Shown here: positions 34,146 to 45,577 of the stretch, piece by piece | Position numbering within the stretch: the first letter of the stretch is position 1 | Layout: the number at the start of each line of letters is the position of its first letter | NCBI GenBank assembly: GCA_036346275.1 | Contig: CM070730.1 | Coordinates: 40,346,918-40,410,917, forward strand | Origin: Otatea glauca | Lineage: Eukaryota > Streptophyta > Magnoliopsida > Poales > Poaceae | Direction: 5' to 3' | DNA length: 64,000 bases | The notes under the pieces: model-generated | Told to the model about the DNA's origin: nothing | What the model saw: only the letters and a program-made list of their open reading frames with translations | The model's database searches: none | Program-made: the position numbers and the translations under genes

Positions 34146-37100
34146 TGTAAGGACCCGAATCCACCGATTCAACCCACCGTGTTTATTGCACTATTCCGGG
34201 ATCAACGCTAGTGCACACAACTTAACATTGGTACATATCACATCATACACAACGATAATAGAATAATAGTTCATTTATTGATATAACTAAATGTATGATC
34301 TTATGACCAACTTACATTATTAAACCACGCAGGCAAGACTGAAAATATAAGCTAATAATTAAGCAATGGAAAGTAGAAACGTAGGTAGCTCATCACCACC
34401 ACAGGCAACCAACAAGGCTCGGACCCTAATGACTCGTGTCTTCTTGGACTTCATCTTCCAACACAGTGTAGATTCTTCAACTGTTGATTATTGTTGTTTG
34501 GCAAGGGTGAGTACTTAAAGCACTCAACAAGTTGTGCATGTAATGCAATTCCATGTATCTATATGCAAGGCTTATTCCAATGGATAGGCTATCATGGCTA
34601 TTTTGCAATAAGCGAGATTTATGAACGAATACAAGATATAGATTGTAAAGATGTAAAACAAATAACGATAATAAATAAATTCAAGATTTCTCAAGTAAAC
34701 CAAGTTTCCAATCCTAAATCAAGTTCCAATCTTCCATATGGCCATCCCGCCATCCCAACCAAGTTGTCCAATTTATTAATCTAACCCTTAATCAGTAATT
34801 CCGAGCATTGCTCAATACCATGAGCACGGCTATCCGAATAGTTTCACACTCTGCAGAGGTTATGCACTTTACCCACGTGATACAACCAAACACCACAAAG
34901 GCGAGAGATTATAACAAAGCCTTTACAATGCTCTATCTTAACCCGATACTACCCGCTAAGGTTTCAACATCATGGTCGGTCAGAAACTACATCCGTGGCC
35001 CCCTCTTGCGCCATGTGAATTACACCCTGACCCGGGAACTCACACCGACCACGATAGTACCAAAATTAAGACTTTGCAAATTACTCAGCTAGGCTGGCCC
35101 ATACCAGACATGTGGTTGCATGATTGACTCAGGTCAAAGGCTTGCAAGGTTAAGTCCTTAGTGTGATCAAGGCAAGACTTCCACATACCATCTGCCCATC
35201 GGGCCCACCTTGGCCTCCTCGCCCCTTGCCACTTGCCCCAATCTAAGTTATTATCACCCCGTTGATTACCAAGCACCACGTGCCATCAACAATTCAACAT
35301 CGCTATGTGACATGACTCGCCACAACAACTCAATCTCATCGTGTGATCCCACATGACACACAAGTTCATAATATTGTTCCATATTCCATTAATCAAGATT
35401 AACTATCAATGATTCTGACACATGTGATGACGTGGCATGGCTAAGCAACTAATACGAACTAATCCTCCAATGTTGATTATAATTATTAACCAACTATATT
35501 AAACCAATCTAGGGTGACAATGGATCATGGCATACAATGACAAGGTAGGGTATAGATCAATCTGGTATTTTAGCTAAGCCCAAACTAATTTGAAACAGTT
35601 GTATAATTGAAATATATGCAATAGTGTAAATCAAACATAGCAATTTTACAAACATGGGTTCAACATGATCAAAGCACAACTTGCCTTGGAATAGGTCCTG
35701 ATCTTGATCTGGAGTTTGCTCTTGGGTTACTGGGTCTTCCTCCGAAGCGTCGCACAATTCAACGTCTACGCGTACCGAAAGAGAAAAGCAAATAAATGCC
35801 AAAACAGAGAGCAATTGAACTCCAAAAATCAATTAAAATTCACCATTAAATAGATCTCAATTTTACAAATTTTTAGAAACTGGAATCACTCAATTCCGAG
35901 TTACAATGCAAAAGATATAGCCTTTTGAAGTTTGAAATAAATCATCAAATCGAAAATCAGATTTAACAGATTTATTTTTATAACAAAAAGCGATTTATGA
36001 CATCAGCGTGACGTCAGCCATGGACCGAACCGCTCGGTCGACATCGCGTTCTTCGGTCCATGGATCGCGTCCATGATTCCTTCGGTTCACGGTGGATCCG
36101 GTCCACCCGAGTCAAGCTCCCGACGCTGGGCCCGCCTCTGCCGATCGGATCACCACGCGTGCGACGCCGACTGCATAACCACCTCACCGCCACGCAAGCC
36201 GTGAGGCTGATCCGCGCCACGCCGGATCCACGGGTCGCCGCAGTTACGCCACGCCACTCATCGGCGACACGGCCCTCACGGCCATCGCCGGCGACCAAGA
36301 TGGTTACCTTCGTTAGGCTCGACGCAAGGAGTTCGATGACGCGAATCGATCTGCGATTTCTTCACGGAACCGAGTCGGCAAGGCCTTCTTCAACGGCGGC
36401 GGCGACCTCCACGACGATCTTCTCCTCGACGGTTCGACGAATCAAGCGCCGCACGGTTTCCCCTTGACGAGACGAATCTAATGGCCCTGGTTGCGTGCCT
36501 CAAACTCCACGGATGACGGCGGAATCGACGAAACCGAAAGCGGCGGCGCACTTCGAGAAAACTCCGATTGCGGCGCACGTAGAGCCACTTTCACGGCGAG
36601 AGCTTAGGGCTTAAGCTGGATATGATCTGGTGCCCTCGGTGCGCACCTATTTATAGCACTTAGGAGACCAGGTCACGCACAAACGGAAAGAATCCATGGC
36701 GGCGCCGAGACGGACACGGAGCAGAGTCCACGCCGGTCACGCGAAGACGACGACGCTCCACCCTACACGTGGCACGATGCTCGGCTGCGATGCACCAAAA
36801 TCCAACCGAACACGCGCGGATCCCAACGGCCGATTCGAGAGATCGAATCGAGACGCTCCCAACGTGGCCTTTTGATCCAATCCGACGGCCGAATCGGTCG
36901 ACGACGGGCGACGGCGCTACACGACCGGGCAGCGGCGAGTTGGGCCTTCACGCACGATGATCGGGCCAAGCCCAATACGTTCACACGGATTTAAAAGGTT
37001 TTCCAATTAAATTAATTCCAGAAATTCATTTAATTTGTTTTAGGCAATAAAACAATCAGGAAAATTCCAAGAAAAATCTCAAAAATACTTTGAGACATTC

Positions 37101-37296
37101 TGGACTCAAATAAAATATTTTTGCCAAAACTTTATTTTGACTTTGCACAGATTTAAATACTTTTGAATAAAAAGCAATAAACTTGAAATAACATTTAATT
37201 CAAATAAATCCAGAAAAATCCAAATAAATTCCAGAAAATCACAAATGCACTTTTAAGCAATAAAAACCTAATTAAGCCAAATTTTGGGATGTTACA
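34146..37296 (-). repeat. TE6 5' LTR, 3151 bp
   Basis: Minus-strand start TGTAACATCCC at 37296, end GGGTCCTTACA at 34146. Near-identical to 25335-28466 apart from scattered substitutions and many one-base indels, densest in the GC-rich segment 36000-36970. Shared hairpin at 34501-34539. Confidence 0.95.
36648..36655 (-). promoter_or_regulatory. TATA box of TE6 5' LTR
   Basis: TATAAATA on the minus strand, kept in the 3' LTR at 27823-27830. It lies at the edge of the GC-rich leader, the place expected for the U3/R core promoter driving TE6. Confidence 0.7.
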
Positions 37297-37301
37297 TCTG
37301 C
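37297..37301. repeat. Target-site duplication of TE6 (right copy), TCTGC
   Basis: Matches 25330-25334. Reading the minus strand across the site without TE6 gives FGIPQ followed in frame by TITTNQG, an uninterrupted integrase core. Confidence 0.93.
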
Positions 37302-37765
37302 GGAATTCCAAACCGATGGATAATATGCTCAATGACAAATCCAATGGCTTCAATACTTGTAACCTTTTTGAGTGGTATAATTGGTTGCAGCAAAAATGAA
37401 CTTATGGCCTTTGCTCGAAGCAGGAAATATTTGTCTGATTATATCTATACCCCAGCCTCTGAATGGCAAAGTTTAATAATGGGGTGCAAAGCCGACGCAA
37501 GAGCCAACTGCACATTACAAAAAATTTTATAAGTCTGGCACCCTTTATATTATTTGAAGCAATCCTCCAACATTGTCACCCAAAAATACCCCATAAGCCT
37601 AAGCATCAACTTCATCTTATAAGCCGATTGATGTGATCCACAAATTCCTTCATATACTTCACCCATTGCTACCTTAGCTTCATCGGCTCCAAGACATCTT
37701 AACAGCAATCCTTCCAATGTCCTATAGTATAATGTATCATTGAGAACCACATACTTCAGAGCTTG
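37302..37765 (-). pseudogene. TE5 integrase, N-terminal piece
   Basis: Minus strand from about 37750: CLGADEAKVAMGEVYEG then the zinc-binding part (GICGSHQSAYKMKLMLR and a Cys-X2-Cys-like tail). Then comes the start of the catalytic core (GWGIDII, first Asp, about 37450) in another frame. TE6 cuts it after FGIPQ. At least one stop and one frameshift are present. Confidence 0.83.
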
Positions 37766-38300
37766 CTATCTAACTTTCCTCTCCGTCATCTTTGAAGGAT
37801 CGACTAAATAATCTCTTATTTTCAACCCCCAATCGACTTCTACACACATTACAGCTTTCTCAATCGGCTCACATTCCTCAAATTGACCAAAAATTTTATA
37901 GCCTGATGCCTGTTGAGCTAGTAAGTTTGCTCTGTCATTCATCTCTCGTGGAATATGACAAATAGTGAATTTTGTAAATGAGGCGATTACAGCAAGATGT
38001 TGCTCTAAATATTTAAGCAAAACCTCATCGTAGCAATTATACTCTCCTTTAATGTGTTGCACAACTAATAGAGAGTCACCATAGGCTTCAACAGTATTTA
38101 CTCCGACATTTTCGAGCAACTGTAGACCTCTCAGCAATGCTCCATATTCTGCTTGATTATTGGAACATCGACAATTCAAACAAAATGCAAATTCAAAATA
38201 TTATCCTTTGGGATAAACAATTACTATCCCAATACCATCACCCTCTCGACATACTGATCCATCAAAATAAAGTTGCCAAGGGGCTACAGAAATTAAACCG
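37766..38300 (-). pseudogene. TE5 second (archaeal-type) RNase H
   Basis: Begins WQLYFDGSVCREGDG (first Asp, near 38260), then after a stop near 38200 CSNNQAEYGALLRGLQLL (Glu), EAYGDSLLVVQHIKGEY (Asp) and HIPREMNDRANLLAQQA (last Asp). The D-E-D-D set is complete. A second RNase H between RT-RNase H and integrase is the hallmark of the Tat lineage (Ogre, Retand, Grande, RIRE2 relatives). It probably helps process primers and hybrids during reverse transcription. Confidence 0.9.
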
Positions 38301-38720
38301 ATGATAATTTCATATCCTGGTATGAAATCGGCTATCACTTGTTCTTTAACTGCCTTAGCCGATTCATATGTTAGGTCGACCTCGATGAATGCATAAGCCC
38401 ATTTACCAAGTCGACAGCGCAAAATCGGAGCTGACAGTATATATTTTATAACATCGGCTTTACAAACAACCTTACAAACCGATGCTAAAATATAATGCCT
38501 TAGCTTTGTACAGACGAAATACAGAGACAAACAAAGTTTCTCTATAAAAGGATACCTAGTTTCAGCATCAAGCAGACGTTAGCTCTAATAGAAGATAACT
38601 CGCTCTTTTCTGCCAACATCTTGTGCTAATACAACTCCGATAGTTTCTTCTTCAGGCGATAGATATAATTTAAAAGGTAACCCTTTTGTGGTGCGGCTAA
38701 AACCGAAGGATTTGTTAAAT
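38301..38720 (-). pseudogene. TE5 first RNase H (RT-linked)
   Basis: Minus strand: GLPFKLYLSPEEETIGVVLAQ (shown here only as landmark, near 38670), then a stop pair near 38580, then LRHYILASVCKVVCKADV and KWAYAFIEVDLTYESAKAV, QVIADF. This is the degenerate RNase H domain that follows RT in Tat elements. Confidence 0.83.
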
Positions 38721-39570
38721 ACTCCTTCATATCTTCAAAGGATTTTTGTTGATCAAATCCCTATACAAACTCTTAGTTATCTCTTAATTTCAACAATGGT
38801 GTAAATGCATGAATATGTCCCGAAAGATTTGAAATAAACCGCCGTAAATAATTGATTTTACTGATCAACTTCTGTAACTCATTTTTGTTTGTGGGCAGCT
38901 TTGTTTTGGCGATAGCTTTAACCCTCTCTTGGTTGACTTCAATTCCCCTTTCGTGGACCATGAAACCTAAAAACTAACCAGCTGATACTCCAAATACGCA
39001 TTTGAAAGGATTCATCTTGAGGCCCTACGCCCTTGTACACTTAAAAACTGTCTCTAAATCGGCCAAATGCTGCAAATCATTTTTTGATTTCATAACAATG
39101 TCGTCAAAATAGATCTCGACAATATGGCCGATTAAATCATGAAAGATTAAATTCATAGCGCGCTGATAAGTTGCACCAGCATTTTTTAAGCCGAACGTCA
39201 TCACTGTCCACTCAAAGAACCCTAGCGCACCAGGGCACCTGAATGTGGTCTTTGGTATATCGACTTATGCCATGAATATTTGGTTATATCCAGCATTCCC
39301 ATCAAGAAAGCTGATAATCTTGTTTCCTGGTGCAGCATCGATAAGCACATCGGCTATAGGCATCAGGTACTCATCTTTAGGTGTAGCTTTGTTAAAATCT
39401 CTAAAGTCAACACATACCCGGAGTTTACCATTTTTCTTCATAACTGGGACAATATTAGAAACCCACTAAGCGTATCGGCAAGGCCTGATAAACTTGGCCT
39501 CTAGCAATCATTCTATTTCTTCTTTTATAATATTGTACAGGGCCAGATTAAACCTTCGAGGGTGTTGTTT
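38721..39570 (-). pseudogene. TE5 reverse transcriptase
   Basis: Readable in order on the minus strand: LRVCVDFRDFNKATPKDEY (about 39440), KIISFLDGNAGYNQI (about 39300), GLKNAGATYQRAMNLIF (about 39180), active site EIYFDDIVMKSKND (YXDD intact, about 39105), then GFMVHERGIEVNQERVKAI (38961) and NYLRRFISNLSGH. Four to five stops and shifts interrupt it. Confidence 0.87.
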
Positions 39571-40509
39571 AAACTACCGATATCCTGGCTTTATAGGTAG
39601 TCGATGTTCGACAAGCTATCGGCTCAAGCCAGGCATCTCATGGTATTCCCAAGCATAGCAATCTTTATAATTTCTAAGAATTTTTACCAACTTTTCTTTA
39701 AATTCCGCATCTAATTTTGCACTAATAAAAGTAGGCCTCTTCTTGTCACCATCTCCTATATCAATTTCTTCAAGCGGTCGATGTGAATCCTTAGCCTAAC
39801 TTTTCGATTTCTTGAAAATCGTCGATGGCCTCATAGTTATACGTCATTTGCCGATAGCTTTGTATCTTGTTTTGTAGGGCTTTGATTGCTTGCTCGTACC
39901 CCATTGGCACAAAACTCCACTTGTCTGATCAATCGTACTAGGCCTAACATTGATCGGCATAAATCCCGCCTTGCTGATGCAAATGAAATCACAATCGTCC
40001 AGCACTTTGCCTGATATGCACTCGGCTTCTTCATGCTGCCAATTCGCATTCGAATTGACCATGGCAAGATGAGCCGATATATCAACTGGAACGACCTCAA
40101 CCTCATCTCCATTCGATTGGACAAGTAGCTGGTGCATAGTTGACGGGATGCAACAATTTGCATGTATCCAGTCTCGTCTGAGCAACACACTGTAACTGCC
40201 TTTAACGTCGATTACAAAGAAAGCAGTCGACAATATTTTGCTGCTGATAGTCAATTATGTGACCATGATGCCCTTAGCTTCAGTGGGATCACCCGTGAAG
40301 TTATTCAAAACCATGTTAGTTTTGATCAAGTCTTCATCGGACTTAACTAGCTTCCTGAATGTGGTGTATGGCATCAGGTTAACTGTTGCTCCTCCATCCA
40401 CCAACATCCTTGAGATCGGCTTGCCGTTTATATGCCCCTTCATGTATAGCGGCTTGAGATGCTGATGAATGTCACGGGGTTTTTCGAAGACTGCATCTTG
40501 AGCACCCAA
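39571..40509 (-). pseudogene. TE5 protease and linker
   Basis: Protease at 40509-40255: MLVDGGATVNLMPYTTFRK carries the catalytic Asp-Gly and the following hydrophobic strand typical of Tat proteases. The linker 40254-39844 includes GSYSVLLRRDWIHANCCIP, another aspartic-protease C-terminal signature (LLGRDWIH in relatives). Several frame changes between 39840 and 39570 precede RT. Confidence 0.8.
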
Positions 40510-41643
40510 ACACAGCTAAGCGAAGGTTTCTTTAGCCGACTAAGTTTTTATTTTGAACTTAGTTAGTAGCGTGAACACCATATTGATGTCTATTGGAGGA
40601 GTGTCATCTCGTATCATTGGAGAATCAGATCGTCGACTGAATCAAAATCCTCCTCAACCGGCTTTTTCTTCCTCCATTCCCTTCTAATAGTTTTAATTGG
40701 CCGAAGCTCATTGAATGTCTGGTCCCTTTGTTTCTCCTGATCATCCTCTCTAATCTCCTGGGTTCTTAATCTTTGCAATCGTCTGCGTTGTGATCGGCTA
40801 AGGCTATGTGGACACCATCTTGGTTTTGGCTTGATCAGCTTACGTATTTTCCCAACCAGATCTTCCTATATTGCAGATCCTGGTTCTCTCGTCTGGACCT
40901 TGACCTGACTAGGTAAAGAAATTCTCTCCTGAATCGGCCTCCTATAACCTCTGTTAGGATAATCTCGTATTGGTCCAGACAATCTGTCTTTGGCCGATCG
41001 TCTAGGCCAATCGTTCTAGGGGTAATGTTCCATCGGGCATGTGTACGGCGGTGGCAGTGCTACTCCCCTCTCCTAGCAAAACTACCAAAAGGGGCACCTT
41101 TGATGAGCTCTTTCCAGGTTCTCATACCAATATAAATTATTCGGCCGACACAGAGTGTACCGTGGCCGATTGTTCATTCCTTCGTACTTTCCAGTAATTG
41201 AGAAAACGTTGGCTTAGGCCTCCTAGCTGTTCTTCGTGACAGTGATTTTTCTGCTTTATACCATTTGCCAACTTGCAGGCCTCCTTTTGGCTTAACGGTC
41301 CTTGAATTCTTGCCCTCATGATCGGCTTCTATCTGTAATGAACCGATCGTGATATTTAAGGTCTTGTGGCTACTAGAGGTCAGATGAACATCGACCTGTT
41401 GAGCCCGTTTTGGTCCCTCAACGTGCATCGGATCTTTACCTTTACGTGAACACAAAACTATGTTTATGAGGAACGGGTCAACGTCCACTTACATGGTCGG
41501 CTCATCTGCGAACTTTAACCGACCATTTTCAATAGCCGCCTAGATCTGCTGGGAAAAATATTTCAATCATTAGTATTATGAGAAAAACAATGATACCATT
41601 TACAATACCTTTGTTTCTTGATCTCATAAGCTGATAGCATAAC
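40510..41643 (-). pseudogene. TE5 gag C-terminal part up to protease
   Basis: Minus strand from 41643: a segment reading RYCKWYH after the join with 62393, i.e. the CKWH-type motif that replaces a knuckle in Tat gag, then QLLESTKE-bearing and basic segments (41488-41174) and a decayed linker. No retroviral enzyme in this part. It is cut from the gag N-terminal part by TE7. Confidence 0.75.
41639..41643. repeat. Target-site duplication of TE7 (left copy), ATAAC
   Basis: ATAAC before TGTTGGTG and again at 62388-62392 after the 3' LTR. Confidence 0.93.
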
Positions 41644-43037
41644 TGTTGGTGATATGCCCTTGAGGCGATCATAGAGATGATTTTATCATGCCTTATGTTT
41701 ATAGAACAATATAATTGTTTGTCCTTTGAATAAATATCGATTAGATTAATCAACAAGCAAGTGACTTGTTCGTGCAACTGTTTCCATATATTGATATTAT
41801 TCAAGTTATCCCTGATCGGTTATCATAATATAGGACGATTATGTTTCATAGATCAGCACATGTATTGATTGATGACCATGTTTCACGGGTCATAGAGATA
41901 TGGAGATATCTAATCAATAATGTGGACACATATTAGAGAACATGCATTACATAGACCCATATGAGGCATTGCGAGAATTGTTATATATATTTTTATGTAT
42001 CATGAGTTAGTCTCATGCATAGTGTATGTATGTTCCTTAGACCTGAGATCGTCATTGGTTTCCTAGATGTGTAATGGTTTACTTAGAAGCTACCAAACGT
42101 TACTCTTTAACCAGGTAGTTATAAAGGAAGTTTTCGGGTTTACCATGAAACATGCTGAGGTACATAAATGATCAAGATGGAATTTGCTCCTCCTATATAA
42201 CGGAGAGATATCTCTAGGCCCCTCAAGGTAGATGGATTAAGTAAGTGTATGGCTATGCCGGATGTGATTGAGAGTTAATCCAGATAAATTATTCCACTAT
42301 GGTATGAGTGAAGAGATCGAGCTGTCATAGGATGACATGACTCTCGCCTTGAGCTTGATCTGATATCGTGAAGCAAAGGGAACATGACATTATCACATTA
42401 TAGTAGGTTCGTCCGATGCTTTATGGATATTTGGGAATCGATATATAATGCTAGGTACCGCTGTCGATTATCGATCGAAAAGGTGTTTCCGAGTCTTGTC
42501 CAAATATACATGAACCTACAGGGTCACACACTTAAGGGGTTGGAATATAGTGATATGGATTGGATCCGTCACTAATGGGTCAAGTGGGCTTTGTCCTTCA
42601 GTTGGACACTAATGTAGGGTTCCACCACAAGGGAGGGGACATCTATATAAAGGGAGTTCGTGGTTGCCATTGATATGTGAGAGGGCGTAGCCACCGAAAC
42701 CCTTGCCGTCTCTACTTGAGCCTTCCCATGCGCGCTGGTGCTGGCACCCCGACGCACGGCGTTCTTTTCCCGAACGTGTTTACGCCGGTAGAGGTGTTGC
42801 TACTACTGCGACACTAATCGGAACGATCGACCACATCGCGAGGAGGATCAGCCACCGCACGAGGAAGATTGACTACTGCAATAGGACGCGCACTTCGTTG
42901 ATTCGGGCTGCATCAACTTCTTTTCGCTGCACTGCACGTCTAGTGGTAACGATCCATGATCATTTACTTGCGTGGCTTTTTGGTTTACGAGGTAGATTTT
43001 TAATTGTGTGCTAGCGTAGCCTACCCGTATCCCTTTA
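41644..43037 (+). repeat. TE7 5' LTR, 1394 bp
   Basis: Starts TGTTGGTGATATGCCC and ends CCCGTATCCCTTTA (CA mutated to TA at the end; the 3' LTR still has CA). TATA box TATATAA at 42644-42650. The 42572-43014 frames on both strands are not conserved as proteins. Confidence 0.93.
42644..42650 (+). promoter_or_regulatory. TATA box of TE7 5' LTR
   Basis: TATATAA followed by AGGG. The same place in the 3' LTR (about 61995-62001) reads GTATAAAGG. Confidence 0.65.
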
Positions 43038-43038
43038 G

Positions 43039-43051
43039 TGGTATCAGAGCC
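43039..43051 (+). other. TE7 primer binding site
   Basis: TGGTATCAGAGCC, an exact match to the common initiator tRNA-Met site, one base after the LTR. Confidence 0.93.
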
Positions 43052-44334
43052 ATCTTGTTTAGTTTATGATCCGGATATGTGCGATGTGCGACAATAATAG
43101 ATTGGATCTACTACTGATTTGGTATGATGACCTAGATTGGTTCATGAGATGAATCGGTTATAGTAATAGGTTGATGAGATCAATCGGGTTTTAGTTTCGG
43201 ATTTAGGGTTTTATGATAGATCGATCTATTCTGGTTGTATCGGCTGTAAATGGCGGCATTGTTTGATCACCGTTACCAGTCGGTTTCCGCCATCAGGGTG
43301 AACAACGACGCTTAGTCATACGGGTCCAATCAAGCAAAGTGATTTTTCAATTGAAAATGAGTCGATGAGATCGATTCAAAATTTGATTAATTTGATTAAT
43401 CTGATGAAATTTTTCCATGGAAATCTATATACCGAATACATGCCCAAAATTTTTTCGTCCCGGGGGCTGCCGCCCCTCGACCTCGCGTAGGTCGATATAT
43501 TGGACTCTTTGCATAACTTGTTTTTGCAGGATAATATGTGAATAGTATGGCTATCATGTATGTGATGCATGGTCATGACCTGCGTGTCACGAAATATAGC
43601 CAAAGGCTACACATAATTGTATAACGGCCTGCGTGTCGGTTTGTGATGTTTGATGATCAATGTAATTCATCGATAGCTATTAGGAGTAATAGCTAGGTAG
43701 GATGGAGATCTCTAGCATGATGGCTCGGTGAACAAGTGGCGTGGTAATGGAGATTGCTATGTCAAGGACCATACTATTTCACAACTTAATGTGATTATCT
43801 GGGATTTATTTTTCTGTTACATTGCTTTACATACGTTTTGCTAGATAATTCAATCTTATTAGAGTAGTTTCCCTCAAAGAAAATTAAGTTAATTTGATGC
43901 CTTGCCAAATTGTTGCAACTATCGAGTCTTGATCATTGAGTAGTGCGTCTGCCAAAGCAGAGTACGGTCACTTATCTTGACATGGTAGGGTATGTGTCGG
44001 ACACGTACAAGTGAACATTGGTCTAACTTAACTAGGCTATCAAAATGGTTTTGGGCCTAAGGGCATGGTGTTGAGTCGATGACATGAGATGTCACTCAAC
44101 CAACAAGAATTACATGAGATATAATTAGCAAGGTGTTGCTTACTGAATGACATTAGGTTTGTAGCAGTGATGCCAAAGCTCACTAGGACTTACTGAAATT
44201 TGGATCTTGACTCACTATATGTTGTTAGAGGGAACATGGTTTTATATAGTGGGAATATCTTTTATTAAATTGTTTAGTAGAAGATCATGCATAAACATAG
44301 TGCTTATCTGTTGCATATTTATGTTGTAGATTAA
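43052..44334 (+). other. TE7 untranslated leader
   Basis: Nearly 1.3 kb between primer binding site and gag. No coding region seen. Angela-clade elements are known to have long leaders. Confidence 0.7.
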
Positions 44335-45210
44335 ATGGCACCTACTACTTCCTCCGCACCCAGTTTTAGCTTGCGTTCGATTCTTGAAAAAGATAAACTG
44401 AATGGAACAAACTTTATTGACTGGTATCGCAATCTGAGAATTGTTCTCAAACAAGAAAAGAAGGAATATGTTCTAGAGAAACCCTACCATGATGAACCTG
44501 CTGAGAATGCCACTCGAGCTGAAAAGAATGAGTATGAAAAGCATTGCACTGACGCCGTTGATGTTAGCTGTCTCATTCTTATCACCATGAACTCTGAGCT
44601 TCAGAAGCAATATGAGGACGTGGATGCCCATAATATGATTGTGGGTTTAAAAGGCATGTTTGAGAACCAAGCTAGGGCTGAGAGGTACAACACCACGAAG
44701 TCCTTGTTTGAGTGCAGGCTAGCTGAAGGGAGTCCGGTTAGCCCTCATGTGATCAAAATGATTAGTTATATTGAGAGCTTGGGAAAACTTGGTTTTCCCC
44801 TTTGTCCAGAGTTCGCCACCGATTTGGTTCTCCAATCGCTCCCTCAAAGCTATGAGCCATTCATTTTGAACTTTCATATGAATGGCATGGAGAAGAGCTT
44901 GACCGATCTCCTTAGGATGCTCAAGTCAGCCAAGGAGAGCATTAAGAAAAGCTCTAGTCATGTGATGATGGTTCGAAATACTACTAAGTTCAAGAAGAAG
45001 TTCTCTAAGAATAGTGTTCAGGATAATGGTGCGGGTAATTCTCAAGATGACATCTCGAGCAACAAGTCTAAGCTTCAGAAGCAAAAGGCTGGACCTGCAC
45101 CCGATGCCATTTGCTTTTACTACAAGGGGACAGGTCACTGGAAAAGGAATTGTACGAAGTACCTGGCAGAAAGAAGAAAGGAAGTAAGACTTCCACTTCA
45201 GGTATTAATG
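44335..45210 (+). CDS. TE7 gag (UBN2-type)
   Basis: Opens at the first ATG after the leader (MAPTTSSAPSFSLRSILEK). The N-terminal KLNGTNFIDWYRNLRIVLKQ and the central VGLKGMFENQARAERYNTTK are typical of copia gag capsid. A basic linker (residues about 220-255) leads to the knuckle CFYYKGTGHWKRNC (about 45110-45151), in which the second Cys is Tyr, so zinc binding is probably lost. The frame then departs from protease by a one-base shift near 45180-45200. The open frame runs on to 45303 but its last 30 codons are out of register. Confidence 0.88.
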
Positions 45211-45577
45211 TTATACAGATCAATATTGCTATTTCTCATATTAGTTCTTGGGTATTTGATACCAGATCGGTTGCTCATATTTGCAACTCGATGCAGGGAC
45301 TAATAAAGAGTAGAAGTTTGTTAAGAGATGAAGTAGAGTTTCGTGTTGGCTATAAAGCAAGAGTTGCTGGATTGGATGTTGGCACTTATCCATTATCTTT
45401 ACCTTCAGGACTAGTTATGAAACTAAATAATTGTTATTATGTTCTAGCTTTGAGTAGAAACATTATCTCTGCTTCATGTTTGGAGGCAGAGGGTTATCAC
45501 TTTGTTGGTAAAAACAATTGTTGTTCTATTTATAAAAGTGATATGTTCTAGGTAGTTGTCCTGTAGTTAATGGTTTA
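45180..45577 (+). pseudogene. TE7 protease, catalytic glycine lost
   Basis: In the frame open from 45111 to 45551: SISSWVFDT-type strand, reading WVFDTRSVAHICNSM at about 45249-45293. The family has DTGS; Arg replaces Gly beside the catalytic Asp (codon 45264-45266), expected to inactivate the enzyme. It continues with VGTYPLSLPSGLVMKLNNCY to SIYKSDMF, then a stop. TE8 is inserted at 45577 and the pol frame resumes at 56666. Confidence 0.85.
45573..45577. repeat. Target-site duplication of TE8 (left copy), GTTTA
   Basis: GTTTA before TGAAGGACC and again at 56661-56665. Confidence 0.92.

Larger units (their letters stand above)
25335..37296 (-). mobile_element. TE6: full-length Tekay-type Ty3/gypsy chromovirus
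   Basis: 11,962 bp with two LTRs (25335-28466 as 3' LTR, 34146-37296 as 5' LTR), an initiator-Met primer binding site, gag, protease, RT, RNase H, integrase, chromodomain remnant and polypurine tract, all on the minus strand. The duplication TCTGC is perfect. The LTRs differ by a low rate of substitutions but by many one-base indels. The coding frames follow each other almost without gap, separated by frameshifts rather than by stops. The RT active site has lost an Asp. It is the youngest-looking Ty3 element here. Confidence 0.95.

Noticed and set aside
42572..43014. Frames in the TE7 LTR
   Set aside because: Not conserved as protein between the two LTRs; LTR control DNA.
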